A DNA stretch of 64,000 nucleotides, from NCBI GenBank assembly GCA_020465985.1, contig JAANYP010004843.1, forward strand, positions 569,222-633,221. The letters run 5' to 3'. How positions within the stretch are numbered: position 1 is the first letter of the stretch; every line of letters begins with the position of its first letter. Made by a program: the position numbers and the translations under genes. Positions 12,384 through 24,376 of the stretch are shown in pieces. The notes under the pieces are model-generated. The model made no database searches. It had not been told where the DNA came from and saw nothing but the letters and a program-made list of their open reading frames with translations. The stretch comes from Centrapalus pauciflorus. Taxonomy: Eukaryota > Streptophyta > Magnoliopsida > Asterales > Asteraceae.

Positions 12384-12914
12384 TAGGGATGAGTTCGGTA
12401 CCAGACCGGTCCCGACCGGTACCGTACCGTTTGGTACTGGTTATATTTTTATGACGATTTGGGATACCGGATACCGAACCGAATTCAATTGATCGGTACC
12501 GGTTCGGTCCCGGTATCGGTACCGGTTTTACGGTACTATACCGAATTAGGTGCCGAAAATTCAAGAAATTAAACAAAAAATTTTTTCAAATTTACTTGGC
12601 AACTTGTTTTAACAATTCATTCAATTCTCACATGACAATAAAAATATTTTTAGTTTATGATTCCAAATAAACCAATTGATACAAAATAAACCATTATCAA
12701 AGTTTATAGGTGATGAAGAAAACATGAAGAATAAAAGAAGACATGAAGAAAACTTGCTTGACTTGAGTCAAAAATTACCGGTACCAGTACCGGTAATACC
12801 GGTTTTTAAGTGGTACCGAACCGCCGATCCCGAAATATAGCAATTATATAAACCGAATACCGGACCGAAAGTACCGGTTCGGTACCGGTTTTCGGTATAA
12901 AAAGCTCATCCCTA
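12384..12914. mobile_element. Non-autonomous hAT MITE (531 bases) with 8-base target duplication and dense GGTACCGG-type repeats
   Basis: Terminal inverted repeats TAGGGATGAG and CTCATCCCTA are flanked by identical CTGAGATG at 12376-12383 and 12915-12922. An 8-base duplication is diagnostic of the hAT superfamily. Both subterminal regions are packed with variants of GGTACCGG and CCGGTACC, on both strands, which look like clustered transposase-binding repeats. No transposase is present. Confidence 0.9.
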
Positions 12915-12922
12915 CTGAGATG

Positions 12923-13360
12923 TTACGAAAAAGTGACATGTGGCAAAATTATTTTGTTTTATTAATAGATATATAGATATAGATGTATTTTAGACGTTTA
13001 TGCAATGTAGTTTGCTTAGAATTTCTTCCGTCTCTAACCAACAAATATCATCCTCTGCTGTTGAAAGGAAAGTATGGTACCAACCACCAAGTACCAACCA
13101 ACGACTTGTGAGACGTGTCCAACTGTCCATGCCATATACTCGCTCCCCAAAATTATTCACAGGAGTAGATGAATAGTACCGACGGTTAACCGTTAACAGG
13201 ATATTTATATAACGGCTAAAATGTCTCTTTATTATGCTTTTCAAAGCTAATATATGTATATAGTTCATAAGTTATTACTAGTTCTTAAAGAAAAATACGT
13301 AAATGATACATTAAACAACAAACAATTTCCTCAACAGGGAGAGCAGTTAGTTAACTTGAA
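12923..13360. other. Intergenic DNA upstream of the ACX4 stop codon
   Basis: It includes the probable 3' UTR of ACX4 next to 13361. No gene or delimited repeat is seen. Confidence 0.4.
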
Positions 13361-16300
13361 TTACAAACGGCTCATTTGAGGCTTCTTTGCAACAGGCTTG
13401 AAACTGGCGATACCTGTGATCTCTCGTCCCGTGACCAACGTGTTGATGTCATATGTTCCTTCATACGTGTAGATTGGCTCCAAATCTCCAAACGCCTGCC
13501 ACATAAATTTTGAGACTTCAACACAAAGGAAAACCTTTGCAAAGAGAATTATTCCTTTTCTTTATGGATCAGAATTAAAGAGAACTAGAGAAGTCATGAA
13601 TCGTGATATTGGGCTATGAATTATGAATACCTTTGCGACTAAAAAGTCGGATATTATTCCATTCCCACCAAGTAACTCGCGACCTAGTGCAACGGTCTCC
13701 CTAGCCCTCAATGTGATCCACGACTACAAATTCAATGATAAGTAGCCATTTACATCAACTGAACCAGTTGTAAAATTATTGTTTTTAGTTACTTAAAATA
13801 GAATAGAAATAAAAATCAGACCTTCCCCAAGCTGGCTTGACCAGGGGTCATTTTACCACTCTCGTACAACTTGCAAAGGCGCCAACCAATGAGAAACATA
13901 GCTTGGATATTAGCCAACATTTGAACTAGCTTCTGCTGGTTGATTTGGAAAGCTGCTAAGGGGGCTCCAAACTGCTTTCTCTCTTGTAAGTATCTATCAA
14001 CCATAAACAACAAATATCTCATATAAGATATGAATTTCCCAATGTTCAATTAACCAAGCAATCATAAGATGATTGCCAGTAAAATTTGGTAGCAAGTAGA
14101 TAATTTCAAACAACTTTTAATGAACACAAGTCCAGATGATTTCAGTAATCATGGCATGAAAATAAGCAAACGTCCACTCACACTTTAAAGGGATGGGAAA
14201 TGACTTCCAATAAATATAAATAAAACAAAAGATGCACCTAAATATTTCAAGGGAAATATGTAGATTTTAAATCTCGATACCTATGACACATATCGTAGAC
14301 ACCCATTGTGATGCCAATAGGTTGCCAGGCAACCATAACACGAGAAACAGCAAGCACCTGCATTCAGGTAAGGGTAAATAGGTGTATAATCATAAAAACT
14401 CATTGCCCCTTAATAGAAACGGAATATCATTAAGGAGAAAAGTGTCTTTATAGAAAGAGACTACACAACAAGCATATGGCATCATTGAAGTCTGTTAATC
14501 TCTTTTGAATGATGATACTTGGATGAAAAACTAATTTCATATGTATATGACATGTATTCAAGTGTCTTCGATTTCTAGAATCATGCAAGAGAATTAGTAA
14601 TATCGTACTTTGCTTGTATCTTGGAAAGAGTTGACCCCAGGTAACCTGTCCTCATCAGGGACAAAAACTTTCTGTAGGAGAATATCTCCATTCTGAACCA
14701 TTCTGAGCCCAATTTTGTTTTCTATTTTTGTAGCTTGCAACCCAAGTGCATTCTTCTTTACGATGAATCTGCAACATATGAAGAATCACATACCAATAAC
14801 TAAAAGGGAAAACTGAAATCAGAGAAAAAACTAGCTACTGTAGCGGAAGTTGGCACATGTATACTTTTGTGGGGTTATTTTTGATGTAGTTCAACGATAC
14901 ACAGACGCAACCACAGTTGTCATGATTACTTTAGCATACACTAATAGAACTCTCGTAGAAATCACCTCATAGTACTTTAGCAAAAGTACAAATATTTTCA
15001 TACCCGTTTATCTGGTTTGTATCTTTGTTTTTGGCAAAAATTACCAAAATATCTGCAAAAGTGCTATTTCCAATCCATCGTTTTTGTCCTTCAAGGACCC
15101 AACCTCCTTCCACCTAATAATTCAAAATCATCGGAAATAGGAAAAAGAAAGCCAAGAAGATAATGTTTCATACTCAACTGAACCCAATACAGACAATAAG
15201 GACTCTAAAACCACAACAAAAAAGAGGGAGCATTGACCTTTGTTGCTGTTGTTCTAAGGGCACTTGCATCACTGCCATAATCAGGTTCGGTCAATCCCTA
15301 ACAAAAAGAAAGGATCATTATTATCCATTCTGACAACACAAATATCACCACATAATAATCTCAGATACTGAGATACCAGGTTCACTTACCCAACAAGCTA
15401 TTGTAACTAATTTGGCTAATGATGGCAAATACTTCTGCTTTTGTATTTCTGACCCGCACAGAGCTGTTCTTGACAGACAACAAAGTTATCACTGACTGAC
15501 GTTATATCATTAACATAAAAATTCAAAACTTTTTTTTTTCCAAAATACAATCAAGATCTTACATATAGTGAGCATTGCCAGAGAAGAATGAACTAAAATG
15601 AAAGTAGAGCAGCTTGCATCAACTCTGGCTATTTCCGCCGTAACTATCGCATTTGCAGTAACAGACAAACCTGGACACCCATAACCCTAGAAAATACAAC
15701 CATTGAAGCAACCGATAAGTATATGCTACGAAACGAAGATGCAGGAGATGATGTGAGCACCAAAGTTGTCAAATTTCCCTAACATTATTTCAGAGTAAGA
15801 AGTTGATGAAATTTGCACGGTTGATTCAAAATAGCCTAATGAACAAAACTTATTGCTTTTGTCATTATTCTTTTAATTTTCAGGAGTTATCTTACCTTAA
15901 TAGACAGATGGTTTAGATTAATCCTCATTTATGGTTAATTCCTAAAAATATGTATATCTTTGTTTCCTTTTGGTTTAATCACATTTTGAAGTTTATGAAA
16001 GATTACGAATACCCAATTCGGGATTCTTGAGTTTCTTCCACTTCCCTGTGAGTTAAGCCGTTTAGCCATATTAGAAATCCAAAGAGTTCTAATATAATCA
16101 ATATACCTTTATAGTTCCACCAGCTATATTCAGAGCACCTAGCTTTGGTACAACTTGAAAAGGAAATTCTGCCTTCTCCCAGTACTGCATTGACTCGTTA
16201 AAATTTGATATCAGATTAATCTTCATAATCATTTTAATATGATATATCATAAAATCTCAAAGAAAACAATCAGCAGCTTAATAGTTGTTGGTATAGCAAA

Positions 16301-18144
16301 TAATAATTTCTTGTGTTCAGTTTCGGGAAGAAATATCAAAGTACCTTGGTCATTATTGGAGCCACGTCTTTCTCGACACACTCCCTTACTCGCAGTCTTA
16401 GAGCTTGCTCCTCAGGGGTCAGTAGGTCATCAAAGTGATAGTAGTCAGAGGCTGCAATTTTAAGCGTTATATATATCAGCAGCAAGAAAACATAAGACTT
16501 GTATATAACTAGTCTCGTAAGTCTCACTGCAAGGTGGAAAGATTGAAGCTGGTGTCGCTTGAGGAAATGCAACAGAGACATCCAGTGCTGGAAAATCAAA
16601 ATATGAGCTCTTTGAGTCCTTGTTCTGGTCATCTGTGAAGCAAAACAACAAAATGATACAAAACTAAAATCCATGTCAAAAGAATATCAATATACACCAT
16701 AACACCTCTTCTTGTATCGACAACGAAATCGAAATCCCCCTCAGCTCATATTCTCAAGCTATACATTGTTAAATCTGAATCATTCTTGTGGAGTCCACAT
16801 GGGTTTTAATCAGAAGAACTTACTTCAATTTTGAAAATAGCAGCAGGTGACAATGATATACAATAGTTGTTAAACTCGTACGAGTCATGAGTCGAGTCAA
16901 TTGATACCCAAAACGATCTGACTCGTTAGTCTGACTCGAAATTGATTGTGACTCGGACAATAACTCGCGAGTCATTCACTGACTCGGTACAAGTCGAGTC
17001 ACTGTGTCAGTTTTTAGAATGTTACTGTCGTGATCCTCTTCAATACTTCAAAAAAGGAGGTACTAAAGTTGGACTAACTATCATGTTGTAACACCATCAT
17101 GGTTTATCAGACATAAATGTAAACAGCAATTTCTTCATTGTAGAAAAATAAATAGTTAAACTATTTCATCATCTTCATTACTTCGCCTTAAATTATTATG
17201 TGTGTATGTGTGTGTGTATCATGACTCTTACGAGTTGAGTTGAGTTATGAGTCGAGTCACGATGACAACTATCATATACATATAAATAACTTCTGATGCA
17301 TATGACACCCCTCATCTCCCACTTCACACCTCAGAACGACCATTCTTATAGAAGAAAGGTTCCATTTCTGCAGATGTTTGGCGTCTTTGTAAGAAAATGG
17401 ATGTTAACACATTGTCACCCACTTCGCCATTTTTGTAACCAGAAAGGCCGAAACGGCAGGGGAGAGCAAAATTCCTTTTTGCAAAAGTTCTAATACAGGA
17501 AAAGTTGTTTTGGAATGCATGTTAACACATTCGTAAATTTACATCAATCCCGAATCCTCACTTTCATCAATGGTCAAGTAACATCTTAATATTTAGGGAA
17601 GCTCCAAATTCAAGTCTAATTGCAAGAAATATATAGCTAATTTCAGACACGGGGGGATTGGACTATACCTGATCAATCACTACGCACATTCACGAATCAT
17701 CAAATACAGCTCAAACCACACGGTTTATAAAAACGAATCTCAATAGTTGAATTAGTCAAATTTTCGGTACAGAACTATATATCGAAAGAGAAAACAAATT
17801 AAAACAACTAAGAAGAGAGAGAAAACTCAATTTAAGTGATTGAATTGTTAAGATGACTTTCGGCGGAGGGGGGGCGGGGAGGTTTACTTAGCAAATCACA
17901 ATTACAAATAAGGGGCGTAACTAATTTGAAACTCCAATTGAACTACGTCTCCTAATCATAAAAAACACACAAGAATAAAGTTGAATATCAAAATTGGATT
18001 GAGTAAGTTTTCAGTATAGAGCAGTGTATTATAGCAGGAAACAAAACACGCCACAAATGATGATCATAGCATAAGATAAATCGAAAGATGTACATAAAGA
18101 TAGAGAGAAAGAAGACCTTGAGATTTGGATGATCGAATAGTCAT
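13361..18144 (-). CDS. ACX4: Peroxisomal short-chain acyl-CoA oxidase 4
   Basis: Thirteen exons on the minus strand: 18144-18117, 16632-16528, 16451-16345, 16184-16107, 15686-15563, 15463-15390, 15297-15238, 15113-15004, 14768-14609, 14357-14281, 13993-13822, 13723-13631 and 13495-13361. They join in frame to 440 residues (Arabidopsis ACX4 has 436). The enzyme is an FAD flavoprotein that oxidises short-chain acyl-CoA to enoyl-CoA, passing electrons to oxygen in peroxisomal beta-oxidation. Landmarks are SSYFDFP and VAFPQATPAS near the N-terminus, WGLTEPDYGSDASAL in the FAD/substrate region, KRWIGNSTFADI, RKQFGAPLAAFQINQQKLVQ, GGNGI, and YEGTYDIN with the catalytic Glu408. The protein ends SRL, a peroxisomal PTS1 signal, after a tail about four residues longer than in Arabidopsis. 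The first exon encodes only nine residues plus one base and carries the start codon. Intron 1 (1.48 kb) contains a MITE. Confidence 0.95.
16863..17271. mobile_element. hAT-like MITE with GACTCG/CGAGTC repeats inside ACX4 intron 1
   Basis: The left end reads AATAGTTGTTAAACTCG and the right end, reverse-complemented, ATAGTTGTCATCGTGACTCG. Both ends carry many copies of GACTCG and CGAGTC, the clustered subterminal repeats seen in hAT MITEs. Flanks TGATATAC and TCATATAC differ by one base and may be a decayed 8-base target duplication. The exact ends are uncertain by one or two bases. Confidence 0.65.
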
Positions 18145-18682
18145 GGTGATTGATTCTGGAGAGGAAGGAAGAATGAAGTCTAGAGGCGAGGATCCGTGTA
18201 TGTTTAGAGATTGAAGATGAAGATGATGAAGCAATGGGAAAATTTTGTTTTCTATAAAGTATAAACCACCAACAGTGGGCCCAAACCTTGTGGAGTTACT
18301 GCAAATGGGTACGTACTTTGCGTGTGTTGAATGTGAGAAAATATGGGGTTCAAAGTTTCAAACAGCACAAAGAGAGGTTCTAATAGCAAATACAGCGTTT
18401 TATCTTCTTAAATTTTCCTTATGATAAATAACCTCGATTAATTAATACTTCTATAGAAGGATTTTTTTTTAAAAAATTTAGGGTCCTTCCTACTGAATAA
18501 TGAATATCGTAAAAAACTTATCTAACCGTTTAAAATGTTACTTAAGCATTTTATGTTTTTAAACTTTCTAAAATTTTATTTTTTATCTTATTTATATTAA
18601 AAAATAGGTGGCAAACATCATAACACTTTCATTAAAAAAAATGCATAAATTCATTCATTTATTTAAAACTTTATTAGCTACA
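18145..18682. other. ACX4 5' flank and promoter region
   Basis: The 5' leader and promoter of the minus-strand ACX4 gene lie here. A TATA-like stretch occurs around 18250-18265 on the minus strand. No other feature is seen. Confidence 0.45.
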
Positions 18683-19013
18683 CTAGTTTATAAACCCATG
18701 TATAACATGGGTATAAATTTAAATTTTTAATTTCATTAATCTTGTACATAATTTTTAAATATATTTTATCAAATTTATAATATCCATTTATGTAATATAA
18801 TAAATATAAATATATAAAAAAAGTTATCATTCAAATTCAAATTTGAGTTTTATATTAGATAAGATTTAGATTTGATTAGATATTATTTAAATTATTTATT
18901 ATATGGATTGATTATAAATTTAAAAATATAATATTCAAATAGCGGTAGAAGGTGATGCCACGTGGCAATAGCAAATGACGACACGTGGCAAAATAGTCAA
19001 TCTTTTAATAGCA
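18683..19013 (-). mobile_element. Short non-autonomous Helitron, first of a tail-to-head cluster
   Basis: On the minus strand the 3' end shows the hairpin ACCCATGTTATACATGGGT followed by CTAG at 18686-18683, the hallmark of Helitron termini. The probable 5' end, a few bases before 19010, reads GCTATTAAAAGATTGACTATT, close to the 5' end of the next copy. No rep or helicase frame. Confidence 0.6.
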
Positions 19014-19014
19014 A

Positions 19015-19373
19015 CTAGTTTATTACACGCGTATTACGCGAGTATTTTTAATATATATAAAATATAATAAATTAAAAGGTAAAGATATAAATATTATTTT
19101 TTTTAAACAAAACTATATAAATATACATGAATAGTAATTATTTTCTTATATTTTTTTTAAAATTTTACTATATTGTATTATAATTAATAAGTTAGTAGAG
19201 TATTAGATTTTGTTTGATTTGATTTGATTTAAAAGTAGATTATATTAGAATTGGATAGAATTAAATTACATTTCTTTATTATTTTTAAAACCCATAATTG
19301 TCATGTGTCGATTCATGGTGATGACACGTGGCTTCACAATAGAATAGTATAGTTACTCTTTTAATAGTATAGA
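19015..19373 (-). mobile_element. Non-autonomous Helitron (359 bases)
   Basis: On the minus strand it begins TCTATACTATTAAAAGAG at 19373 and ends with an imperfect hairpin (ACTCGCGTAATACGCGTGT) and CTAG, bordered by A and T as expected for Helitron insertion. A diverged second copy lies at 51187-51577. Confidence 0.75.
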
Positions 19374-19518
19374 TAGATTTATAGATAGATTGGAAAAAAC
19401 AAATTTTAAAAGCAAATTAATAGGAAATTGTTAGGTACACGTGACAATCTCATGTTTAGCCAATTGGCGGTAGGAGGTGATGTCATGTGGCATCTAGTTA
19501 CTCATATAATAGAATAGA
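19374..19518 (-). mobile_element. 5' end fragment of another Helitron
   Basis: On the minus strand, TCTATTCTATTATATGAGTAACT followed by a GCCACATGACATCACC-like stretch repeats the 5' terminus of its neighbours. It is joined directly to the CTAG-ended copy at 19015-19373, so either that copy inserted into it or the cluster formed tail to head. Confidence 0.5.
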
Positions 19519-20429
19519 TAGATTCTTTAACTAAAAAAGTAGGAAATATCTTGGGGTGTTTGGTATAATAAATGAAATGGAACCATATAATGTTTATAAG
19601 TATTTTGATTATTTGATAAGAGTTTTGATTTTCAATAAAATAAAATAAAAAGTTAATTTCATTTATCTTCTTTTAAGTTTATCAACATGAAAGTAAATAA
19701 CCAAACAACATCATGAAACGATAATAAAGTTTTAATAGTATTTGTTTTTTAACCTTATGTCAACATTTATGTATGTATAACTATTAAAAAAGTTATAAGC
19801 TTAATGATTTCATTTCAAAATATTAAACTATCAATTCTCAATCAGGCAACATATCCAATGAAAGGATTGGCACACAAATCAAGGTATGCATATATGTATA
19901 ATGTATGTATGTATACAAAGAAAACTAAAGAAAAGGCATGAGCGGTAAAGTCGCTAAATCTTTATTCTTTATATATTAATAAAGGAGAACATGTAATGCC
20001 ACATGTCACCACCTCAATTAACCAAATTTTTATTTTCCCTCCAAAACTAATATAACTTTCTCATTAAACCATGTAATTATTAATTTTAAAAAGTAAATCA
20101 AACCTTAAATTAATCACAATGTAATTTAAGTTTTATTAATGAAAGTCAATTTAATCTAATCACTTAAATTTACCTAAACAATTTATTTAAATTATTTTAT
20201 TAAAATTTTAGAAATTCTTTACTATGTAGTTTTACTCCATTAAACATGTTTCTATCTTGTATTTTTATTATAACAATAAGAAAACACAAAATTTTCATAT
20301 TTTTAAATTTTTTTAATTAATATAGTATCGACACATTGTTATTTTTTATTTTATAACGATATAATAAATTTGTATCTTATTAAAAAAAAGTTATTTATTA
20401 AATATGCTATTAATATATAGGTTAATCAA
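19519..20429. other. AT-rich intergenic DNA with a possible Helitron 5' end
   Basis: A Helitron-like plus-strand start (TCTTTATTCTTTATATATTA) appears at 19959, followed by CCACATGTCACCACC. Its 3' end was not found. Otherwise there is no recognisable feature. Confidence 0.35.
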
Positions 20430-20871
20430 TCTGTTATTCTATTAAAATATTAAATGATGTCACTTGACACCCAATTAAAATGTCAATTAGCATAACCTAG
20501 ATGTAACACTTGTAATATGTAATAGATTTAGGGAAAGGTCCGCCTATTATCTTGGATTTTTGTTTTAAATTTGAGTTCACAGCTCATGTGTTACTTTATC
20601 TTCTTATCTAAACTCTCTAAAAATGTTAAATAAATAATTAAACTAATTTAGGAAAAAAAGTTTGACTATTTACCAAATTTTTATAATTTTTTCTTTATTC
20701 GTTATTATTTAATTCTTAATTATGTATTTTTTTTCTCTTTAATTACCTGCTTTATATATTTTCAATAATTTTTTTAGTACTATAATATTGTTATTTTATT
20801 TTTTGAATTTATACTAATTTTAAAAAAACAGCTATTTAATTATTCCGTGTAATGCACGGGTAATAAACTAA
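20430..20871 (+). mobile_element. Non-autonomous Helitron (442 bases), plus strand
   Basis: It starts A/TCTGTTATTCTATTAAAAT and ends with the hairpin CCGTGTAATGCACGGG, a short spacer and CTAA followed by T. These are standard Helitron ends. No coding capacity. Confidence 0.65.
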
Positions 20872-20887
20872 TATTATTATTATTATT

Positions 20888-20956
<69 letters not shown>

Positions 20957-20957
20957 G
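20872..20957. repeat. Compound ATT/GTT trinucleotide microsatellite
   Basis: A run of ATT (20872-20890) turns into a run of GTT of about 22 units (20891-20957). It sits immediately after a Helitron 3' end. Confidence 0.95.
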
Positions 20958-22084
20958 CCACTTCATACAAGTAAGAAAGGTGAATTGTATATATTATATT
21001 TTTGCTAGACACAACTTTAATTCAAATGACTATTTCATCTCCAATAATATTTGTCTTGTACCATGGGTGAATTTGTCATTTTAAATAACTTTGTTGTATA
21101 TAAAAAAATTATTTTGTACAAAGCATCTCCTTACATGTAATCAAAAAAGACATTTTTATTTGAGAGAACTATGCTTAGGTCAGTTCCTTCAGTCCACTTT
21201 TCAGGTAAGTCAAAAGTTCACTTTAGGCAAGTAAGTAGTCCCGTAAAGCATCTACTTGGTTATAACATTATATTCAATGACGAATACATGATTTATTCAA
21301 TTTATAGAACGTATCTTAGTTAATATGGTAAAAATGAACAAATTAGATGATTTAAGATATAAAAAAACATAAATAACATATATGACAATATAAATTCAAA
21401 GCTATTTAAGTACTTTGTGGCAAAATTAATATGAACGAACTAAAAGCAATCGACATAATACATACTATTTTAATAAAAAAAAAAAAGAAAATAAAAAGTT
21501 CATCATCCACTTCACATTAGCTAATTTGGTAATATGATTAGTTGGAGCCGAAGCTTATGACTGAAGTTGATAAGTAGAGTTTTTGTAAATAAATATGTTT
21601 AATATAGTAGTCGAAATTGAAATTGTAAAACATAAAATAACATAAAAACTCATATAAAAGATCGACACGTGGCATATTATATATTTTTCTTTTAACTCGG
21701 TTATAAGACGATAGTGAATTAAATAAGAGACCAACACGTGACACATTGTTTACTCATGTAGTATTTATAAATTATAGGTAAAGATTTATGTCTTTGTTAA
21801 TTTCAAACAAATAGCATAAAAAGGTTGCTAAAAGTATACAATAAATGTTAGTGTAAAAGTTCGCAAACCCAAATATCATACCCAAGTTGGTCATATAATT
21901 TGGTTTTTCCTTATGATTTTACTGATATTTTTGTTTTAGTTCGGTTGAAAATTATACAGCCCAACTGAAACGATTATGAATTAAAACGCCATACTATCTA
22001 TTTATCAATTTTGATTTTCATGGATTTTTTTAATTTTTATTTACTTTTCGTTGGTGAGTGGTGATCTAGGTTCTTTTTTATGTA
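20958..22084. other. AT-rich intergenic DNA
   Basis: No gene or delimited repeat is seen. Short frames at 21538-21746 match no known protein. CACGTGGCA-type motifs near 21665 and 21735 resemble Helitron 5' interiors but have no matching ends. Confidence 0.35.
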
Positions 22085-22093
22085 AATATAGAA

Positions 22094-23509
22094 GGGTTAT
22101 TATCGAAAAAACCATCCGAACTTTTATGATTTTTTTGGTTTAACCACTCTTTTTTTTTTTCAACCGACGAAAACAAGCCGGTTTTCTGTTTTTGTTTTCA
22201 ACGAAAACAAGGCTTAATTGAAAACATGTTTAGTTTGACATTATTCTAATTTTTTTGTCATTTTCTAAATGTTTTCATTTTCTAAATTTATAATAGAAAT
22301 TGGAAAATGCATTAAAGGAGTTTTCAACCATTTTTCTAATTTTCAAAAGTGAAAACAAGGGACGTGGTGAACACGTTTTCAAAATTTTCTCCTAATTTTC
22401 TAGAAATGTAATAATGAAAACAAATTCTGGAAAAGTGAAAGTGAAAACAAATATCAATTTTCCATCAACTAAACACACCCTGACATTTTCATTTTTTATT
22501 GGTTTGACCATTTACCTTATATCACATGTAATTTGGTGACGTGACGATTACGTGACGTTTTTTTATCATTGAAAAAACCACTCGAAATTCCAAGATTTTT
22601 TTGATTTGACCACCATCCTCTTAAACTAAAAATTAAAACTTCGAGAATCGATAATTCGATGAAATCGAACATATCTTTTCATATTTTTATCAATAACAGT
22701 AATATATTAAATTAAAATCAATTCATTTTTATTTTTAATTTTTTACAAGAGTTTATAAACACTAAAAATAAACCAAATTTAAGTTTCAAAATTGCTTATG
22801 CAATTTTATAATAAAATTTTTGTTTTTAATTTTCTATTATTATTTATTTTTAAAAACTTATTTAATTATATTATTACTATCGTTAGTGATTACTATTTAA
22901 TTTATAAAATTTATTTATTTACGGTCCTTTAAAACATTCAAACCCTAACAAAGAACAAGAAAAATAATCAAAATCAAATCAAATGGATTTCAGTAGGTGA
23001 AAATTGAATAAACAAATACTAATTAATTTAAACATTACTTGATAGGTTTCTTATTTAAAACTATAATCAGTATAACATAATTGTCAACAAACTTGATGAA
23101 CACTACAAAACCTTAGAAAATCAAATTGAATATAATCTGTTTTGGATTAACAGAATGATAATGAAGAACTGATGAAGTAAAAGATGACGATGATGAGGAA
23201 GCAGAAGTGATCAATGAAGCATCGTTGGTGATAAAAGCAATATGATGATGAAAAACTAATAGAGTGGTTAAAGAAAAAAAATTATGAAAGTTCGAATGGT
23301 TTTTTTGATAATAACTCTAATTTATAACAACAGTTGACCGGTCAAACAAGTTACCGGTCAAAAACGAATGGCTAAACCAATAAATTTGAAAGTATAGTGA
23401 TTAAACTAATAGAAAATAAAAAGTGTAGTGATTTGATCGGTTGGGGAAAAAATTGAATGGTTAAACCGAAAAAATCATAAAAGTTCAAATGGTTTTTCGA
23501 TAATAACCC
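22094..23509. mobile_element. Mutator-like foldback element (1.42 kb) with 9-base target duplication
   Basis: The outer inverted repeats (GGGTTATTATCGAAAAAACC and its counterpart ending AATAACCC) extend about 60 bases, to about GGTTTAACCAC. The flanks are identical AATATAGAA at 22085-22093 and 23510-23518; a 9-base duplication is typical of Mutator-like elements. A second, related inverted pair lies inside (about 22560-22620 and 23262-23323), so the element either contains a nested relative or has duplicated ends. No transposase frame. Confidence 0.85.
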
Positions 23510-23518
23510 AATATAGAA

Positions 23519-24001
23519 AGATGATGTGTTTTTTCTAACATTAATCAAGTCAAAAAAGCTAATGATACTAGTTAAACAAGACAAATTATACATTTTTGAA
23601 TAAAACAAAAATAATATAACAACTTAAATAAAAAAAATTAGATTTAATCGTAAAAATAGAAAAAACTTAAAATGAAAATTTTCATTATAAACAGTAGGGC
23701 TGGACAGTTTTTGGTCCGGGACCGAGTAAACCAAAAACCAAACTAAATCGAATCCAATTAAAACCAAACCAAATTTAATTTTTGGTTTTCCAAGCCGATT
23801 ATGAAACTAGGTTTTTGGATTGATTTCTAGTCTAGCCGATAGCAGATCAAACCAAACCAAATTACCGAAATACGTATACATACATACATACATGCATATG
23901 TATATATGTGTGTGTGTGTTGTTTGAAATTTAAGATTAATTTCTTTTGACGTAAAATGTTTTATGTATGTTTAACTTGATATTTTTGGGATCACATACTT
24001 A
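23519..24001. other. AT-rich intergenic DNA with AACCAAACC-rich repeat
   Basis: From 23690 to 23870 there are many variants of AACCAAACCAAA and TTTTGGTT, which recur on the other side of the Harbinger MITE (24440-24600). They probably belong to one repeat that the MITE split, but I could not fix its ends. Confidence 0.4.
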
Positions 24002-24373
24002 GAGGGTGTTTGGATTTGTGTTTGAAAAAGTGTTGTAGCGTTTTGGAAACTAATAATCAGATAATAGATGTAACAAAAAGTGTTGTCGGAAATGTAGTGA
24101 ATGGTTTAGCTTCTGCTGTTTGCTATCATAATTATCAAATAATCAATTTTAAAGTGTTTGGATTTTCGTTTTAACTTGTAAAATAACCAAATAATCACTT
24201 ATTAAGCAAATAAGTTATATTTTTTAACTTATGAAAAAGTGTGGTAAGATTAACGCTAAACGCAAATAATCACTTGTTAATGTATGCAATCCAAACAATT
24301 TAAACTAATTATTTGCGTTATTGTAACGTAATAAGCTAATAATTTCGTTTATAACGCAAAACCATACACTCTC
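24002..24373. mobile_element. PIF/Harbinger-type MITE (372 bases) with TTA target duplication
   Basis: It starts GAGGGTGTTTGG and ends CCATACACTCTC (inverted), with TTA on both sides (23999-24001 and 24374-24376). The interior is AT-rich and non-coding. A 3-base TTA duplication and GGTGTTTGG-like ends fit Tourist/Harbinger MITEs. Confidence 0.75.
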
Positions 24374-24376
24374 TTA

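Noticed and set aside
13816..14049. Frame starting MNIGKF as the start of a separate acyl-CoA oxidase gene
   Set aside because: The first 18 or so codons are intron sequence; the true exon starts at 13993 and belongs to the 13-exon ACX4 gene.
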